A stretch of 64,000 bases of DNA, from assembly GCF_024199795.1 (NCBI RefSeq), contig NZ_JANADK010000001.1, positions 9,104,001 through 9,168,000 of the forward strand, given 5' to 3'. A program made the position numbers and the translations under genes. Shown piece by piece: positions 36,989 through 47,265 of this stretch. Positions within the stretch are counted from its first letter, which is position 1. Every line of letters begins with the position of its first letter. The notes beneath the pieces were generated by a model. That model was not told the origin of the DNA. It did no database searches and worked only from the letters and a program-made list of their open reading frames with translations. The stretch comes from Bradyrhizobium sp. CCGB01. GTDB taxonomy: Bacteria; Pseudomonadota; Alphaproteobacteria; Rhizobiales; Xanthobacteraceae.

Positions 36989-38587
36989 ATGCGGAGCGTG
37001 TGGGCGCTCGCCGTGATGGCGGCGCTATCTGTGCTGACGGCCTCAACCACCACGCTCGCCGGCGAGCCCAAGCAGGGGGGGATCCTGCGGATGTACCACC
37101 GCGACAGCCCCGGCAATGCCTCGATCCATGAAGGCGCGACCTACTCGCTCAATGTTCCCTTCATGCCTGTTTTCAACAACCTCGTCATCTACAAGCAGGA
37201 CGAAGCCCAGAACAGGATGGACAACATCGTGCCCGAGCTCGCCGAGAGCTGGGCCTGGGTGAACGACAACAAGACGCTGACCTTCAAGCTGCGCCAGGGC
37301 GTGAAATGGCATGACGGCAAGCCGTTTACCTCGGCGGACGTCAAATGCACCTTCGACATGCTGATGGGCAAGTCGCAGCAGAAGTTCCGTCAGAACCCGC
37401 GCAAGACCTGGTACGAACAGGTCAACGACGTCTCCACCAACGGCGACCTCGAGGTTTCCTTCAACCTGAAGCGGCCGCAGCCGTCGCTGCTGGCGCTGCT
37501 CGCCTCCGGCTACACGCCGGTCTATCCTTGCCACGTCTCGCCCGGCGACATGCGCACGCATCCGATCGGCACCGGTCCGTTCAAGTTCGTCGAATTCAAG
37601 GCCAATGAATCGATCAAGCTGACCCGCAATCCCGACTATTGGCGCAAGGGCCGGCCCTATCTCGACGGCATCGAGTTCACCATCATTCCGAACCGCTCGA
37701 CAGCGATCCTCGCCTTCGTCGCCGGCAAGTTCGACATGGCCTTCCCGACCGAAGTGAGCATTCCGCTGCTCAAAGACGTCAAATCGCAGGCGCCGAATGC
37801 AGTCTGCGTGGTCGAGCCGAACAACGTCGCGACCAACATCATCGTCAATTCGTCGGCACCGCCGTTCGACAATATCGACATCCGCCGCGCCATGGCGCTG
37901 TCGCTGGACCGCAAGGCGTTCATCTCGATCATGTTCGAGGGCCAGGGCGACATCGGCGGCACGTTGCTGCCGCAGCCGAACGGGTTGTGGGGCATGCCGA
38001 AGGAGATGCTCGAGACCATCCCGGGCTATGGCCCCGATGTGAACGCCAACCGCGAGGCAGCGAAAAAGCTGATGCAGAAGGCCGGCTACGGGCCGGACAA
38101 GCACCTCGCCGTCAAGGTCTCGACCCGCAACATCCCCGTCTACCGCGATCCCGCGGTGATCCTGATCGACCAGCTCAAGAGCATCTATATCGACGGCGAA
38201 CTCGATGTGGTCGAAACCGCGAACTGGTTCCCGAAGGTCGCGCGCAAGGACTACATGCTCGGGCTCAATCTGACGGGCAACGCGGTCGACGACCCCGACC
38301 AGTCGTTCTACGAGAACTATTCCTGCGGTTCCGAGCGCAATTACACCAATTACTGCAACAAGGAGATCGAGAAGCTGTTCGACGTGCAGTCGCAGGAGAC
38401 CGACGTCAACAAGCGCAAGAAGCTGGTGTGGGACATCGACAAGAAGTTGCAGGAGGACGTCGCCCGTCCGATCATCTTCCACGCGCGCACCGGCTCCTGC
38501 TGGCAGCCTTACGTCAAGGGCGTGACCGTGATGTCGAACAGCTCCTATAATGGGTACCGGTACGAGGACGTCTGGATGGACAAGTAG
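36989..38587 (+). CDS. Peptide/opine-type ABC transporter substrate-binding protein (family 5)
   Basis: The 532-residue protein has a signal peptide (residues 1-25) and an SBP_bac_5 domain: KQGGILRMYHRDSPGN, PELAESWAWVNDNKTLTFKL, WHDGKPFTSADVKCTFD. Family members bind peptides, nickel, opines or other small solutes. I chose ATG 36989 because AGGGAGG is well placed for it; ATG 36983 lies too close. It leads a five-gene operon encoding a complete importer. Confidence 0.93.
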   Translation: MRSVWALAVMAALSVLTASTTTLAGEPKQGGILRMYHRDSPGNASIHEGATYSLNVPFMPVFNNLVIYKQDEAQNRMDNIVPELAESWAWVNDNKTLTFKLRQGVKWHDGKPFTSADVKCTFDMLMGKSQQKFRQNPRKTWYEQVNDVSTNGDLEVSFNLKRPQPSLLALLASGYTPVYPCHVSPGDMRTHPIGTGPFKFVEFKANESIKLTRNPDYWRKGRPYLDGIEFTIIPNRSTAILAFVAGKFDMAFPTEVSIPLLKDVKSQAPNAVCVVEPNNVATNIIVNSSAPPFDNIDIRRAMALSLDRKAFISIMFEGQGDIGGTLLPQPNGLWGMPKEMLETIPGYGPDVNANREAAKKLMQKAGYGPDKHLAVKVSTRNIPVYRDPAVILIDQLKSIYIDGELDVVETANWFPKVARKDYMLGLNLTGNAVDDPDQSFYENYSCGSERNYTNYCNKEIEKLFDVQSQETDVNKRKKLVWDIDKKLQEDVARPIIFHARTGSCWQPYVKGVTVMSNSSYNGYRYEDVWMDK

Positions 38588-38622
38588 CGCTGGCGGCTGA
38601 CGGTTTCGACAGGAGGCGATGC

Positions 38623-39570
38623 ATGTTTGCCTATCTGGTGCGGCGCCTGTTCCTGATGCTCGTGACCCTGTTCGGGATCTCGGTCGTCATCTTCTTCCTG
38701 CTGCGCATCGTGCCCGGCAACATCGTCGATATCCTGTTCGCCGCGGCCGGCTATGTCGATCCTGCCGACAAGGCCAATCTGGAGAAGGAGCTCGGCATCG
38801 ACCAGCCGCTGATCGTGCAATATTGGCACTGGATCAGCGGGTTCCTGCGCGGCGATTTCGGCTACTCCTACGTCTCCGAGAAGCCCGCGCTTCAGGAGAT
38901 CCTGCCGCGGATCCCGATCACCGCGCGGCTCGCCGGCCTGGCGCTGTTGTTCTCGGCCTCGATCGGCATTCCCCTAGGCGTCATCAGTGCGGTAAAGCAG
39001 GGCACGCGGCTCGACTACGCGCTCCGCGTCGTCAGCCTCAGCGGATTGTCGCTGCCCTCGTTCTGGCTCGGCCTGCTCATCCTCACCGCCTCGGTGGCGA
39101 TGTTCGGCCAGATGCCGATCTTCAATCCCAATCCACAGACCTGGCTGGAGGCGTTCGCGACCTACGCCGTTCCCGCCGCCGCGGTCGGCTTCCGCAGCGC
39201 GGCGCTGACCATGCGCATCACCCGCTCTTCGATGCTGGAGGTGCTGCGGCAGGACTATATCCGCACCGCCCGCGCCAAGGGCGCATCGGATGCGGCGGTG
39301 AACTATCATCACGCGCTGAAGAACGCGATCCTGCCGGTCATCACCGTGATCGGCATCGAGGCGGCGTTCCTGATCGGCGGCCTGATCGTCACCGAGACCG
39401 TGTTCAACATCCCCGGCGTCGCCCGCTTCCTGGTCGAGGCGATCCGCTGGCGCGACTATCCGATCGTGCAGAACCTCGTGATGCTGATTGCGGTCGTGGT
39501 GGTGAGCGCGAATTTCATCGTCGACATGCTCTACGCCGTGTTCGATCCACGTATCAGATACACGGATTAG
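38623..39570 (+). CDS. ABC transporter permease, DppB/OppB type
   Basis: The 315-residue permease has six membrane helices and the EAA loop in DYIRTARAKGASDAAVNYHHA. The opening MFAYLVRRLFLMLVTLFGIS and GIDQPLIVQYWHWISG are typical of DppB. Strong AGGAGG site. Works as a heterodimer with the next gene product. Confidence 0.94.
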   Translation: MFAYLVRRLFLMLVTLFGISVVIFFLLRIVPGNIVDILFAAAGYVDPADKANLEKELGIDQPLIVQYWHWISGFLRGDFGYSYVSEKPALQEILPRIPITARLAGLALLFSASIGIPLGVISAVKQGTRLDYALRVVSLSGLSLPSFWLGLLILTASVAMFGQMPIFNPNPQTWLEAFATYAVPAAAVGFRSAALTMRITRSSMLEVLRQDYIRTARAKGASDAAVNYHHALKNAILPVITVIGIEAAFLIGGLIVTETVFNIPGVARFLVEAIRWRDYPIVQNLVMLIAVVVVSANFIVDMLYAVFDPRIRYTD

Positions 39571-39579
39571 GAGATCAGC

Positions 39580-40472
39580 TTGGCTGCGATCGACTTCGAC
39601 GTTGAACTGAGGCGCGCCGGGGCACATGCGACCGGCGGCTGGCGGCGCGTGCTGTTCCTGGCGCAACGGCACGTGCTGGGTGCGGCCGGGCTCGTCATCA
39701 TGACGGTGTTCGTGCTCACGGCCATCTTCGCCGACTTCATCGCGCGCTATGATCCCCTCACGGTCGATGCCGCACGTGCGCTGGCCCGCCCGAGCTGGGC
39801 GCACTGGATGGGCACCGATTCCTTCGGCCGCGACGTGTTCAGCCGGATCATCCACGGCGCGCGGATCTCGCTCGCGGTCGGCATCGGCTCGACCGCGCTC
39901 GGCGGCGCGATCGGCGTGATCGTCGGCCTGACCTCCGGCTATCTCTCCGGATGGGTCGACCTCGTGTTCCAGCGCGTCTCCGACGTTCTCCAGGCCTTGC
40001 CGCTGCTGGTTCTGGCCCTGATCATGACGGCCGCGCTCGGCCCGTCGCTGCCGAACGTCATCATCGCCATCGCCATTCCGCTGATCCCGACCGTGTCGCG
40101 CGTCATCCGCGCCAACACGCTGGCGCTGCGCGAGCAACCCTTCGTCGAGGCCGCCAAGTCGATCGGCATGAGCGAGGTGCGCATCGCGCTCCGCCACGTG
40201 CTGCCGAACACGCTGGCGCCGCTGATCGTGCTCGCGACGGCCCAGCTCGGCTCGACCATCCTCACCGAGGCCTCGCTCTCCTTCCTCGGGCTCGGCATTC
40301 CCGAGCCTTATCCGTCCTGGGGGCGCATGCTGTCGGAGTCGGCCGCCGAATATGTCCGCACGGCGCCGTGGCTGGTGATCTTCCCGGGCATCGCCATCAG
40401 TCTCGCCGTGTTCGGCGCCAATCTGTTCGGCGACGCCCTGCGCGACATCCTCGATCCCCGGCAGCGCGGCTG

Positions 40473-40473
<1 letters not shown>
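39580..40473 (+). CDS. ABC transporter permease, DppC/OppC type
   Basis: The 297-residue permease has DppC features: GTDSFGRDVFSRIIHGARIS, the EAA loop EAAKSIGMSEVRIALRHVLP, and SFLGLGIPEPYPSWGRML near the end. The start is TTG at 39580 with AGGAGATC upstream, 9 bases after dppB-like stop. The stop overlaps the next ATG by one base. Confidence 0.94.
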
Positions 40474-41476
<1,003 letters not shown>

Positions 41477-41480
<4 letters not shown>

Positions 41481-42472
41481 CCGAAGCGCTGCTCGAAGTC
41501 ACCGACCTCAAGAAGCATTATCCGGTGCGCGCCGGCGTGTTGCGCCGGCAGGTCGGCACCGTGCACGCGGTCGACGGCGTCTCGTTTGCGCTCGGCATCG
41601 GCGAGACGCTCGGCCTCGTCGGCGAATCCGGCTGCGGCAAGTCGACGGTGGCGCGCAGTGTGCTGCGGCTGGTCGAACCCACCTCGGGCCAGATCCGCCT
41701 CGAGGGCGAGGACATTACCCACCTCTCCAAGACGGCACTGCGCCCGCACCGCCGTTCGATGCAGATCGTGTTCCAGGATCCCTTCGCCTCGCTCAATCCG
41801 CGCATGACCGCGGGCGACATCGTCGGCGAGCCGCTGGCCGTGCATGGCCTCGCGACCGGCAAGGCGCTGGAGACGCGCGTCGCAAAACTGTTCGAACAGG
41901 TAGGCTTGCGGCCCGACCAGATGCGCAATTTCCCGCATCAATTTTCGGGCGGCCAGCGCCAGCGCATCTGCATCGCACGGGCGCTGGCGCTGGAGCCCCG
42001 CCTGATCGTCTGCGACGAGCCGGTTTCCGCACTCGACGTCTCGATTCAGGCGCAGGTGATCAACCTGCTGATCGATCTGCAACGCCAGCACGGCTTCTCC
42101 TATCTCTTCATCGCGCATGACCTCGCCGTGGTCGCCCATATCAGCCACCGCGTCGCCGTGATGTATCTCGGCCGGATCGTCGAGATCGCCGACAAGGACG
42201 AGCTGTTCCGAAACCCCAGGCATCCCTACACGCAGGCCCTGCTCGCTTCAGTGCCGGTTGCGAACCCGTTTGCGAAAAAACTCGCGCCGCTCGTCGACGG
42301 CGACGTGCCGAGCCCGGTCAATCCGCCCCCGGGCTGCGCGTTTCACACCCGCTGCCGGTTCGCGATGGAGCGGTGCAAGACGGAGCGGCCGGCGCTGGTG
42401 GATGCCGGTGACGGGCATCAGGTGGCGTGCCTGCTCAACGACGGCACGGGACGAAGCAACGCGATCCCGTAG
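41477..42472 (+). CDS. ABC transporter ATP-binding protein, DppF/OppF type
   Basis: The 331-residue ATPase has Walker [10 protein letters not shown], signature FSGGQRQR, Walker [13 protein letters not shown] and the same cysteine-bearing C-terminal extension ([15 protein letters not shown]). It overlaps the DppD-like gene by four bases. Its TAG stop (42470-42472) lies in the first bases of a family B repeat. Confidence 0.94.
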
Positions 42473-42525
42473 AGGGGTACGCCAGCGAAGTGCGCTTCGC
42501 GCAGTCGCAGGGCTAACCACCCTAC
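42469..42525. repeat. Short palindromic repeat, family B; supplies two stop codons
   Basis: The 57-base element runs from GTAGAGGGGTACGCC to GGCTAACCACCCTAC, with GAAGTGCGCTTCGC in the centre. The plus-strand DppF-like gene stops on its left TAG (42470-42472), and the convergent ceramidase-like gene stops on the TAG at its right end (42522-42524 on the minus strand). The two coding regions are therefore separated by nothing but the repeat. Confidence 0.85.
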
Positions 42526-43313
42526 GATTTGCGTAACGTCCGGATCACCGGCCAGGCCGCCAGCGCGGCAGCCAGATGCTTGAGCGTATGGCCCGAGACA
42601 ATGTGCCCTGTCGCCTCAAAGATGGTCTCGTCGCCGAGCTCGAAAAGCTTGGCCAGCACGTAAAAGAACATCACGCCGCCCAGCGGCACGCCAAGCGCAC
42701 CGGGCCGGGGCCGTGTCAGCGCCAGTCCGACAGCGAGCGCCATGCCGCCGAACTGCACGACCACCCATGGCGTGAGGTTCTCGTACGCCACCCAGGCCGC
42801 AAGCAGGCCGGCCGCCGTCACCAGCACCACCACCGCCCGACCGGCGCGTGCGCTGATGCGCTCGTCGGCCGCGATGCCCAAAAAGCCCGCGAACGCGACC
42901 GCCATGCCGAGACGATCGGCCACGAGCCGCTGCGGCGCGTCGGGGGCGAGATGATAGAAGCACGATCCGATGCAAGTGAGGATCAGGCCCACGAAGAGGC
43001 AACCTGCACCCGCGGGCGCATCGCGGCTGGCGCGCAGCTTCACCAAGCCCCAGATGCCCATCGCGAGGAAGGCGAGATTGCTCAGTACGTCACCGGCGTT
43101 GGGCACGCCCAGCCAAGTGCGGGTGTCGACAAATTGCGGGATATGCCAGGCGGAGGCGGGCATCGCGGGCGCGAACAGCGCCGCCAGCGCCAGGCCGAGG
43201 AGCGCGGCGAGCAGGTAGTTTTCGCGGGCTTGCAGGACGGGGAACGAAAGCCGGCGAGAAGCTGAGGGGAGTGTAGCACCGGTCTCCCGGGCAGGATTAT
43301 TTGCGCGCAACAT
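42522..43313 (-). CDS. Ceramidase-like membrane protein (CREST superfamily)
   Basis: The 263-residue protein has about seven membrane helices and the spacing of alkaline ceramidase-like proteins: GDVLSNLAFLAMGIWGLV, GSCFYHLAPDAPQRLVADRL with the His and Asp of a zinc site, and a late HIVSGHTLKHLAAALAAWP with further histidines. CREST-superfamily enzymes hydrolyse amide bonds in lipids. I chose ATG at 43313 because CGGAGG lies 5-7 bases upstream; a TTG at 43376 has none. Bacterial members are mostly uncharacterised. Confidence 0.85.
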   Translation of the reverse strand: MLRANNPARETGATLPSASRRLSFPVLQARENYLLAALLGLALAALFAPAMPASAWHIPQFVDTRTWLGVPNAGDVLSNLAFLAMGIWGLVKLRASRDAPAGAGCLFVGLILTCIGSCFYHLAPDAPQRLVADRLGMAVAFAGFLGIAADERISARAGRAVVVLVTAAGLLAAWVAYENLTPWVVVQFGGMALAVGLALTRPRPGALGVPLGGVMFFYVLAKLFELGDETIFEATGHIVSGHTLKHLAAALAAWPVIRTLRKS

Positions 43314-43362
43314 ACAAGCCTCCGCATGTATCGAGCGACGTTTAAGATTAGTAGCATAAAAA

Positions 43363-43375
43363 TGAACAATGTTCA
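43363..43375 (-). promoter_or_regulatory. Perfect 13-bp palindrome upstream of the ceramidase-like gene
   Basis: TGAACAATGTTCA reads the same on both strands except for its central base. It lies 50 bases before the ceramidase-like start codon in an AT-rich stretch. Its form is that of a TetR-family operator. No TetR gene is in the vicinity, so the regulator would be coded elsewhere. Confidence 0.45.
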
Positions 43376-43455
43376 ATGGATTCTACGCGCAAGCACGATC
43401 AGACCAGTATCCCTTTGAAATTATTTTGAATTCCGTACGCGACGCGCGCAGTGCC

Positions 43456-43545
43456 GTAGGGTGGGCAAAGCGAAGCGTGCCCACCAATCCAAACGCAATT
43501 GCCGCACGAGGGTGGGCACGGCGCTTCGCGCCTTTGCCCACCCTC
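43456..43545. repeat. Palindromic intergenic repeat, family B variant (GTAGGGTGGGCAAAG type)
   Basis: Begins GTAGGGTGGGCAAAGCGAAG and ends GCGCCTTTGCCCACCCTC; GTGCCCACC and GGTGGGCAC pair inside. It stands 19 bases from the stop of the biotin carboxylase subunit gene and could terminate that operon. Confidence 0.8.
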
Positions 43546-43564
43546 GAGTGCGACGCGTGCCGCA

Positions 43565-45541
43565 CTAACCTGCCCCGATCTCGGCCACGATCCTGCCGGT
43601 CGTCACCTGCTCGCCCTCGGCAACGTCGATCGCGGCGACCACGCCATCGATGCCGGCCTTGTGGATGTGCTCCATCTTCATCGCTTCCAGCGTCATCACC
43701 GGCTGACCGGCGGTGACGCGATCGCCCGGCTTGACGAGAACGGCAACGACGCGACCGTTCATCGCGGCGCGGACTTTTCCGTCGCCGCCATTGGCCGCGG
43801 CAGCCTTCGGCGCGGCGAGGGTGAGATCGGTGACCGCGAGCGGGATGCCGCGACGCTGGAGGTAGAGCCGGTCGCCGTCGCGCAGGAATTTTGCGCTGTC
43901 CATCACGCCGTCGTGGCGGAAGCGGATGGCGCCGGGATCGAGCTGATCGATCTCGAACTTGTCCTGACGGCCGTCGGAGGCCACGGTGTAGCTGCCATCG
44001 CGCTCGCGGGTGACTTCGAGCTCGTGCGCGTGGCCGGCGATATCAACTTTCGCAGGCAGGGGAAACGTGGCCGACAGGCTACGGCCACGCTGCCATGACG
44101 GCGCGCTGGGATTTGTGACGTAGAGCAGCAGACCCGCCAGCGCTGTGTCGAATGCGGCGTCCGCTCGGGGCGCCAGCAGCGCGTCGCGATGCGCGCCGAT
44201 GAACGCCGTCGTCGCCTCGCCTCCGGCAAATCCGGGGTGACGCAGGCAGGACATCAGGAACGCCTGGTTGGTCGTCACGCCAAACGCCGTGAGCTGCTCC
44301 AAGCCGACGATCAGGCGTCCCCTCGCCTCCTCGCGACTCGCGCCATGGCTGATGACCTTGGCGATCATGGAATCGTAGTAGGGCGGGATCTCCGAGCCCG
44401 ATTGCAGCGCGTGCTCGACGCGGATGCCATCCGGCACCTGCCAGCGCGCCATGCGGCCGGACTGCGGCATGAAGTCTTGCGCGGCATCTTCCGAGCAGAG
44501 CCGCACCTCGATGGCATGACCGGAGAATTTGATCTCCTGCTGCTTCACCGGCAATGGCTCGCCGCGCGCGACACGCAGCTGGAGCTCGACGAGATCGAGC
44601 CCGGTGATCGCCTCGGTCACGGGATGCTCGACCTGAAGGCGGGTGTTCATCTCCATGAAGTAGAACTCGCCGCTCGCATCAAGCAGGAATTCCAGCGTGC
44701 CGGCGCCCTCGTAGCGCAGCGCCTTCACCGCAGCGACGGCGACCTCGCCCATTCTTGCACGCAGCTCAGGCGTCACGGCCGGCGATGGCGCCTCTTCGAT
44801 CAGCTTCTGGTGCCGTCGCTGCACCGAGCAGTCGCGCTCGCCGAGATGGATGGCGTTGCCGTGGCTGTCGCCGAACACCTGGATCTCGATATGCCTGGGA
44901 TTCTGGATGGCGCGTTCGAGGATGACCGTGGGATCGCCGAACGCGGCCTTTGCCTCCGACCGCGCGCTACGCAGCGCATCGCCGAAGGAGGCTGCGTCGG
45001 TGACGAGCCGCATGCCGCGCCCGCCGCCGCCGGCAACCGCCTTGATCATCACGGGGAAGCCGATCTTTTTGGCTTCCGCGAGCATGACTTCGTCACCCTG
45101 GTCCACGCCCTGATAGCCGGGGACGCAGGGAACGCCGGCCTTCTTCATGATCTCCTTGGCGCCGGCCTTGTTGCCCATCGCCTCGATCGCCTGCGGGGAC
45201 GGGCCGATGAAGACGAGGCCGGCGTCCTTGCAGGCCTGGGCGAAATCCTCGTTCTCGGCGAGGAAGCCATAGCCGGGGTGCACGGCATCGGCGCCGCTCG
45301 TCCTGGCGGCTGCGATAATCGCTGGGATGTTGAGATAGGACTGCGCCGGCAAGGCTTCGCCGATGCGCACGGCCTGGTCGGCCTGCTTGACGTGGAGCGC
45401 ATCGCGATCCGCATCCGAATAGACCGCGACGACGCCGAGACCAAGCTGCCGCGCGCTACGCATCACGCGCAGTGCGATCTCGCCGCGATTGGCAACCAGG
45501 ACCTTGAAGAACGGCCGGTGCTGCACTGATCCGTTCCTCAT
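43565..45541 (-). CDS. Acyl-CoA carboxylase, biotin carboxylase and biotin carrier subunit
   Basis: The 658-residue protein resembles the alpha subunits of methylcrotonyl-, geranyl- and propionyl-CoA carboxylases. It has the biotin carboxylase part (VLVANRGEIALRVMRSAR, AVAGGGGRGM, EMNTRLQVEHPVTE) and a C-terminal biotin carrier with the biotinylated lysine in EAMKMEH. ATG 45541 overlaps the carboxyltransferase stop by four bases. Subunit type cannot separate methylcrotonyl from geranyl or other substrates; the neighbouring genes lack a full leucine pathway. Confidence 0.93.
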   Translation of the reverse strand: MRNGSVQHRPFFKVLVANRGEIALRVMRSARQLGLGVVAVYSDADRDALHVKQADQAVRIGEALPAQSYLNIPAIIAAARTSGADAVHPGYGFLAENEDFAQACKDAGLVFIGPSPQAIEAMGNKAGAKEIMKKAGVPCVPGYQGVDQGDEVMLAEAKKIGFPVMIKAVAGGGGRGMRLVTDAASFGDALRSARSEAKAAFGDPTVILERAIQNPRHIEIQVFGDSHGNAIHLGERDCSVQRRHQKLIEEAPSPAVTPELRARMGEVAVAAVKALRYEGAGTLEFLLDASGEFYFMEMNTRLQVEHPVTEAITGLDLVELQLRVARGEPLPVKQQEIKFSGHAIEVRLCSEDAAQDFMPQSGRMARWQVPDGIRVEHALQSGSEIPPYYDSMIAKVISHGASREEARGRLIVGLEQLTAFGVTTNQAFLMSCLRHPGFAGGEATTAFIGAHRDALLAPRADAAFDTALAGLLLYVTNPSAPSWQRGRSLSATFPLPAKVDIAGHAHELEVTRERDGSYTVASDGRQDKFEIDQLDPGAIRFRHDGVMDSAKFLRDGDRLYLQRRGIPLAVTDLTLAAPKAAAANGGDGKVRAAMNGRVVAVLVKPGDRVTAGQPVMTLEAMKMEHIHKAGIDGVVAAIDVAEGEQVTTGRIVAEIGAG

Positions 45542-47154
45542 GGGCGGGCCACCGAAAACTGCATGCGCTGCGGCGTGCGCGTATCGCCCTCGCGGCAGAT
45601 CGCGAGCACCTCCGACAGCACCGCGCGGGTGTCGCGCGGATCGATCACGCCGTCGTCGAGCACGCGCGCGCTGGTCGAGAACACGTCCATCTGGCCGTCG
45701 AACACGCCGATGATCTGCGCCTTCATCGCATCGAGCTTCTCTTTCTCGACCGGCTTGCCGCGGCGCGCGGCGGCTGCCTCGGTCACGATCGCCATGGTCT
45801 CGGCGGCCTGCTCGCCGCCCATCACCGCGGTCTTGGCGTTGGGCCAGGAGAAGCAGAAGCGCGGATGGAAGCCACGGCCGCACATGCCGTAATTGCCGGC
45901 GCCGAACGAGGCGCCGCAATAGATGGTGATCTGCGGCACCGTCGCCGAGGTCACAGCCTGGATCATCTTCGAGCCGTGCTTGATCATGCCGGCTTCTTCA
46001 TAGGCCTTGCCGACCATGTAGCCGGTGGTGTTGTTGAGATAGAGGATCGGCGTGCGGGTCTGGCAGCAGGCCTGGATGAAATGCGTCGCCTTGTTGGCGC
46101 CAGCGGGATCGAGCGGGCCGTTGTTGGTGATGATGCCGATCGCCTGGCCCTCGATGCGGGCATGGCCGCACACGGTGGCCGGACCGTAATTCGGCGCCAT
46201 CTCGGTGAAATCGGAATCGTCGATGATGCGCGCGATCACCTGCTTCATATCGACCGGGCGCTTGTGGTCCATCGGCATGATGCCAAGCAGCTCGTCCTGG
46301 TCGTAGCGCGGCGGCTTGAACTCCGGAGCCGCCCGGCCCGGCCGCTCCCATTCCAGCGCCGCCATGATCTCGCGCGCAATGCGCAGGGCATCGCGGTCGT
46401 CCTCGGCGAGATAGTCGCCGAGACCGGAGACCTGGGTATGCATCTCGGCGCCCCCGAGCTCCTCCTCGGTCGCGACCTCGCCGGTCGCGGCCTTCAGCAG
46501 CGGCGGTCCCGCAAGGAAGGCGCGCGTGCGGCCACGCACCATGACGATGTAGTCGGAGAGACCGGTCTGGTAGGCGCCGCCCGCGGTGGACGAGCCGTGC
46601 GTCACCGTGACGACCGGCAGCCCCGCCGCCGAGAGCCGCGCGAGATTGCGAAAGATGTTGCCGCCGCGGACAAAGTCCTCGACGCGATAGCGCAGGAGGT
46701 TGGCGCCGGCGCTTTCGACCAGCTGCACGTAAGGCAGCTTGTTCTCCAGCGCGAGCTCCTGCACCCGCAGCGTCTTGTCGAGGCCGTAGGGCTGCAGCGC
46801 ACCGGCATCGATGCCGGCGTCGTTGGCGCTGACCATGCAGCGGATGCCGGAGACAAAGCCAATGCCGGCGATGACGCCGCCGCCGGGCACGCTCTTGCCC
46901 GCATCCGGCACGTCGAACATGTAGCCGGCGAGCGTCGACAGCTCGATGAAAGGCGCTCCGGGATCGAGCACCAGCGCGACGCGCTCGCGCGGCAGCAGCT
47001 GACCGCGCTTGTGGAAGCGATCCTTTGCCGCGGCCGATGCGGCCCGCGTGCGCTCTTCCAACGCGCGCATGCGGTCGATCAGACCGAGCATGCCGTCGCG
47101 GTTGGCGTGGTAGGCAGCGCTGCCGGGGGAAATGGTGTTTTCGAGAATGGACAC
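45538..47154 (-). CDS. Acyl-CoA carboxylase carboxyltransferase subunit
   Basis: The 538-residue protein is the beta subunit that moves the carboxyl group from biotin to an acyl-CoA. N- and C-terminal crotonase-like domains are present: THGSSTAGGAYQTGLSDYIV and CGASFGAGNYGMCGRGFHPR. NNGPLDPAGANKATHFIQ and MDVFSTSARVLDDGVIDPRD are typical of methylcrotonyl/geranyl-CoA carboxylases. The start is GTG at 47154 with GGAG upstream. It is translationally coupled to the biotin subunit. Confidence 0.93.
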   Translation of the reverse strand: MSILENTISPGSAAYHANRDGMLGLIDRMRALEERTRAASAAAKDRFHKRGQLLPRERVALVLDPGAPFIELSTLAGYMFDVPDAGKSVPGGGVIAGIGFVSGIRCMVSANDAGIDAGALQPYGLDKTLRVQELALENKLPYVQLVESAGANLLRYRVEDFVRGGNIFRNLARLSAAGLPVVTVTHGSSTAGGAYQTGLSDYIVMVRGRTRAFLAGPPLLKAATGEVATEEELGGAEMHTQVSGLGDYLAEDDRDALRIAREIMAALEWERPGRAAPEFKPPRYDQDELLGIMPMDHKRPVDMKQVIARIIDDSDFTEMAPNYGPATVCGHARIEGQAIGIITNNGPLDPAGANKATHFIQACCQTRTPILYLNNTTGYMVGKAYEEAGMIKHGSKMIQAVTSATVPQITIYCGASFGAGNYGMCGRGFHPRFCFSWPNAKTAVMGGEQAAETMAIVTEAAAARRGKPVEKEKLDAMKAQIIGVFDGQMDVFSTSARVLDDGVIDPRDTRAVLSEVLAICREGDTRTPQRMQFSVARP

Positions 47155-47163
47155 AGTTTACTC

Positions 47164-47264
47164 CGTCATTCCGGGGCGATGCGCAGCATCGAACCCGGAA
47201 TCTCGAGGTTCTCAGGTGCGCAATTGCGCACCATAGTTCGCGCTTCGCGCGCCCCGGAACGACG
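47164..47264. repeat. Palindromic intergenic repeat, family A
   Basis: Ends CGTCATTCCGGGGCGATGCG and GCGCGCCCCGGAACGACG; nearly identical to 2831-2928. It begins 10 bases before the GTG start of the carboxyltransferase gene and ends one base after the stop of the BKACE gene. It contains the ribosome-binding site of the carboxyltransferase gene at its edge. Confidence 0.9.
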
Positions 47265-47265
47265 T

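Noticed and set aside
43565..47154. Naming the carboxylase genes mccA/mccB (liuD/liuB)
   Set aside because: The subunits fit methylcrotonyl-CoA carboxylase, but geranyl-CoA and other carboxylases look alike and the rest of the leucine pathway is missing here.
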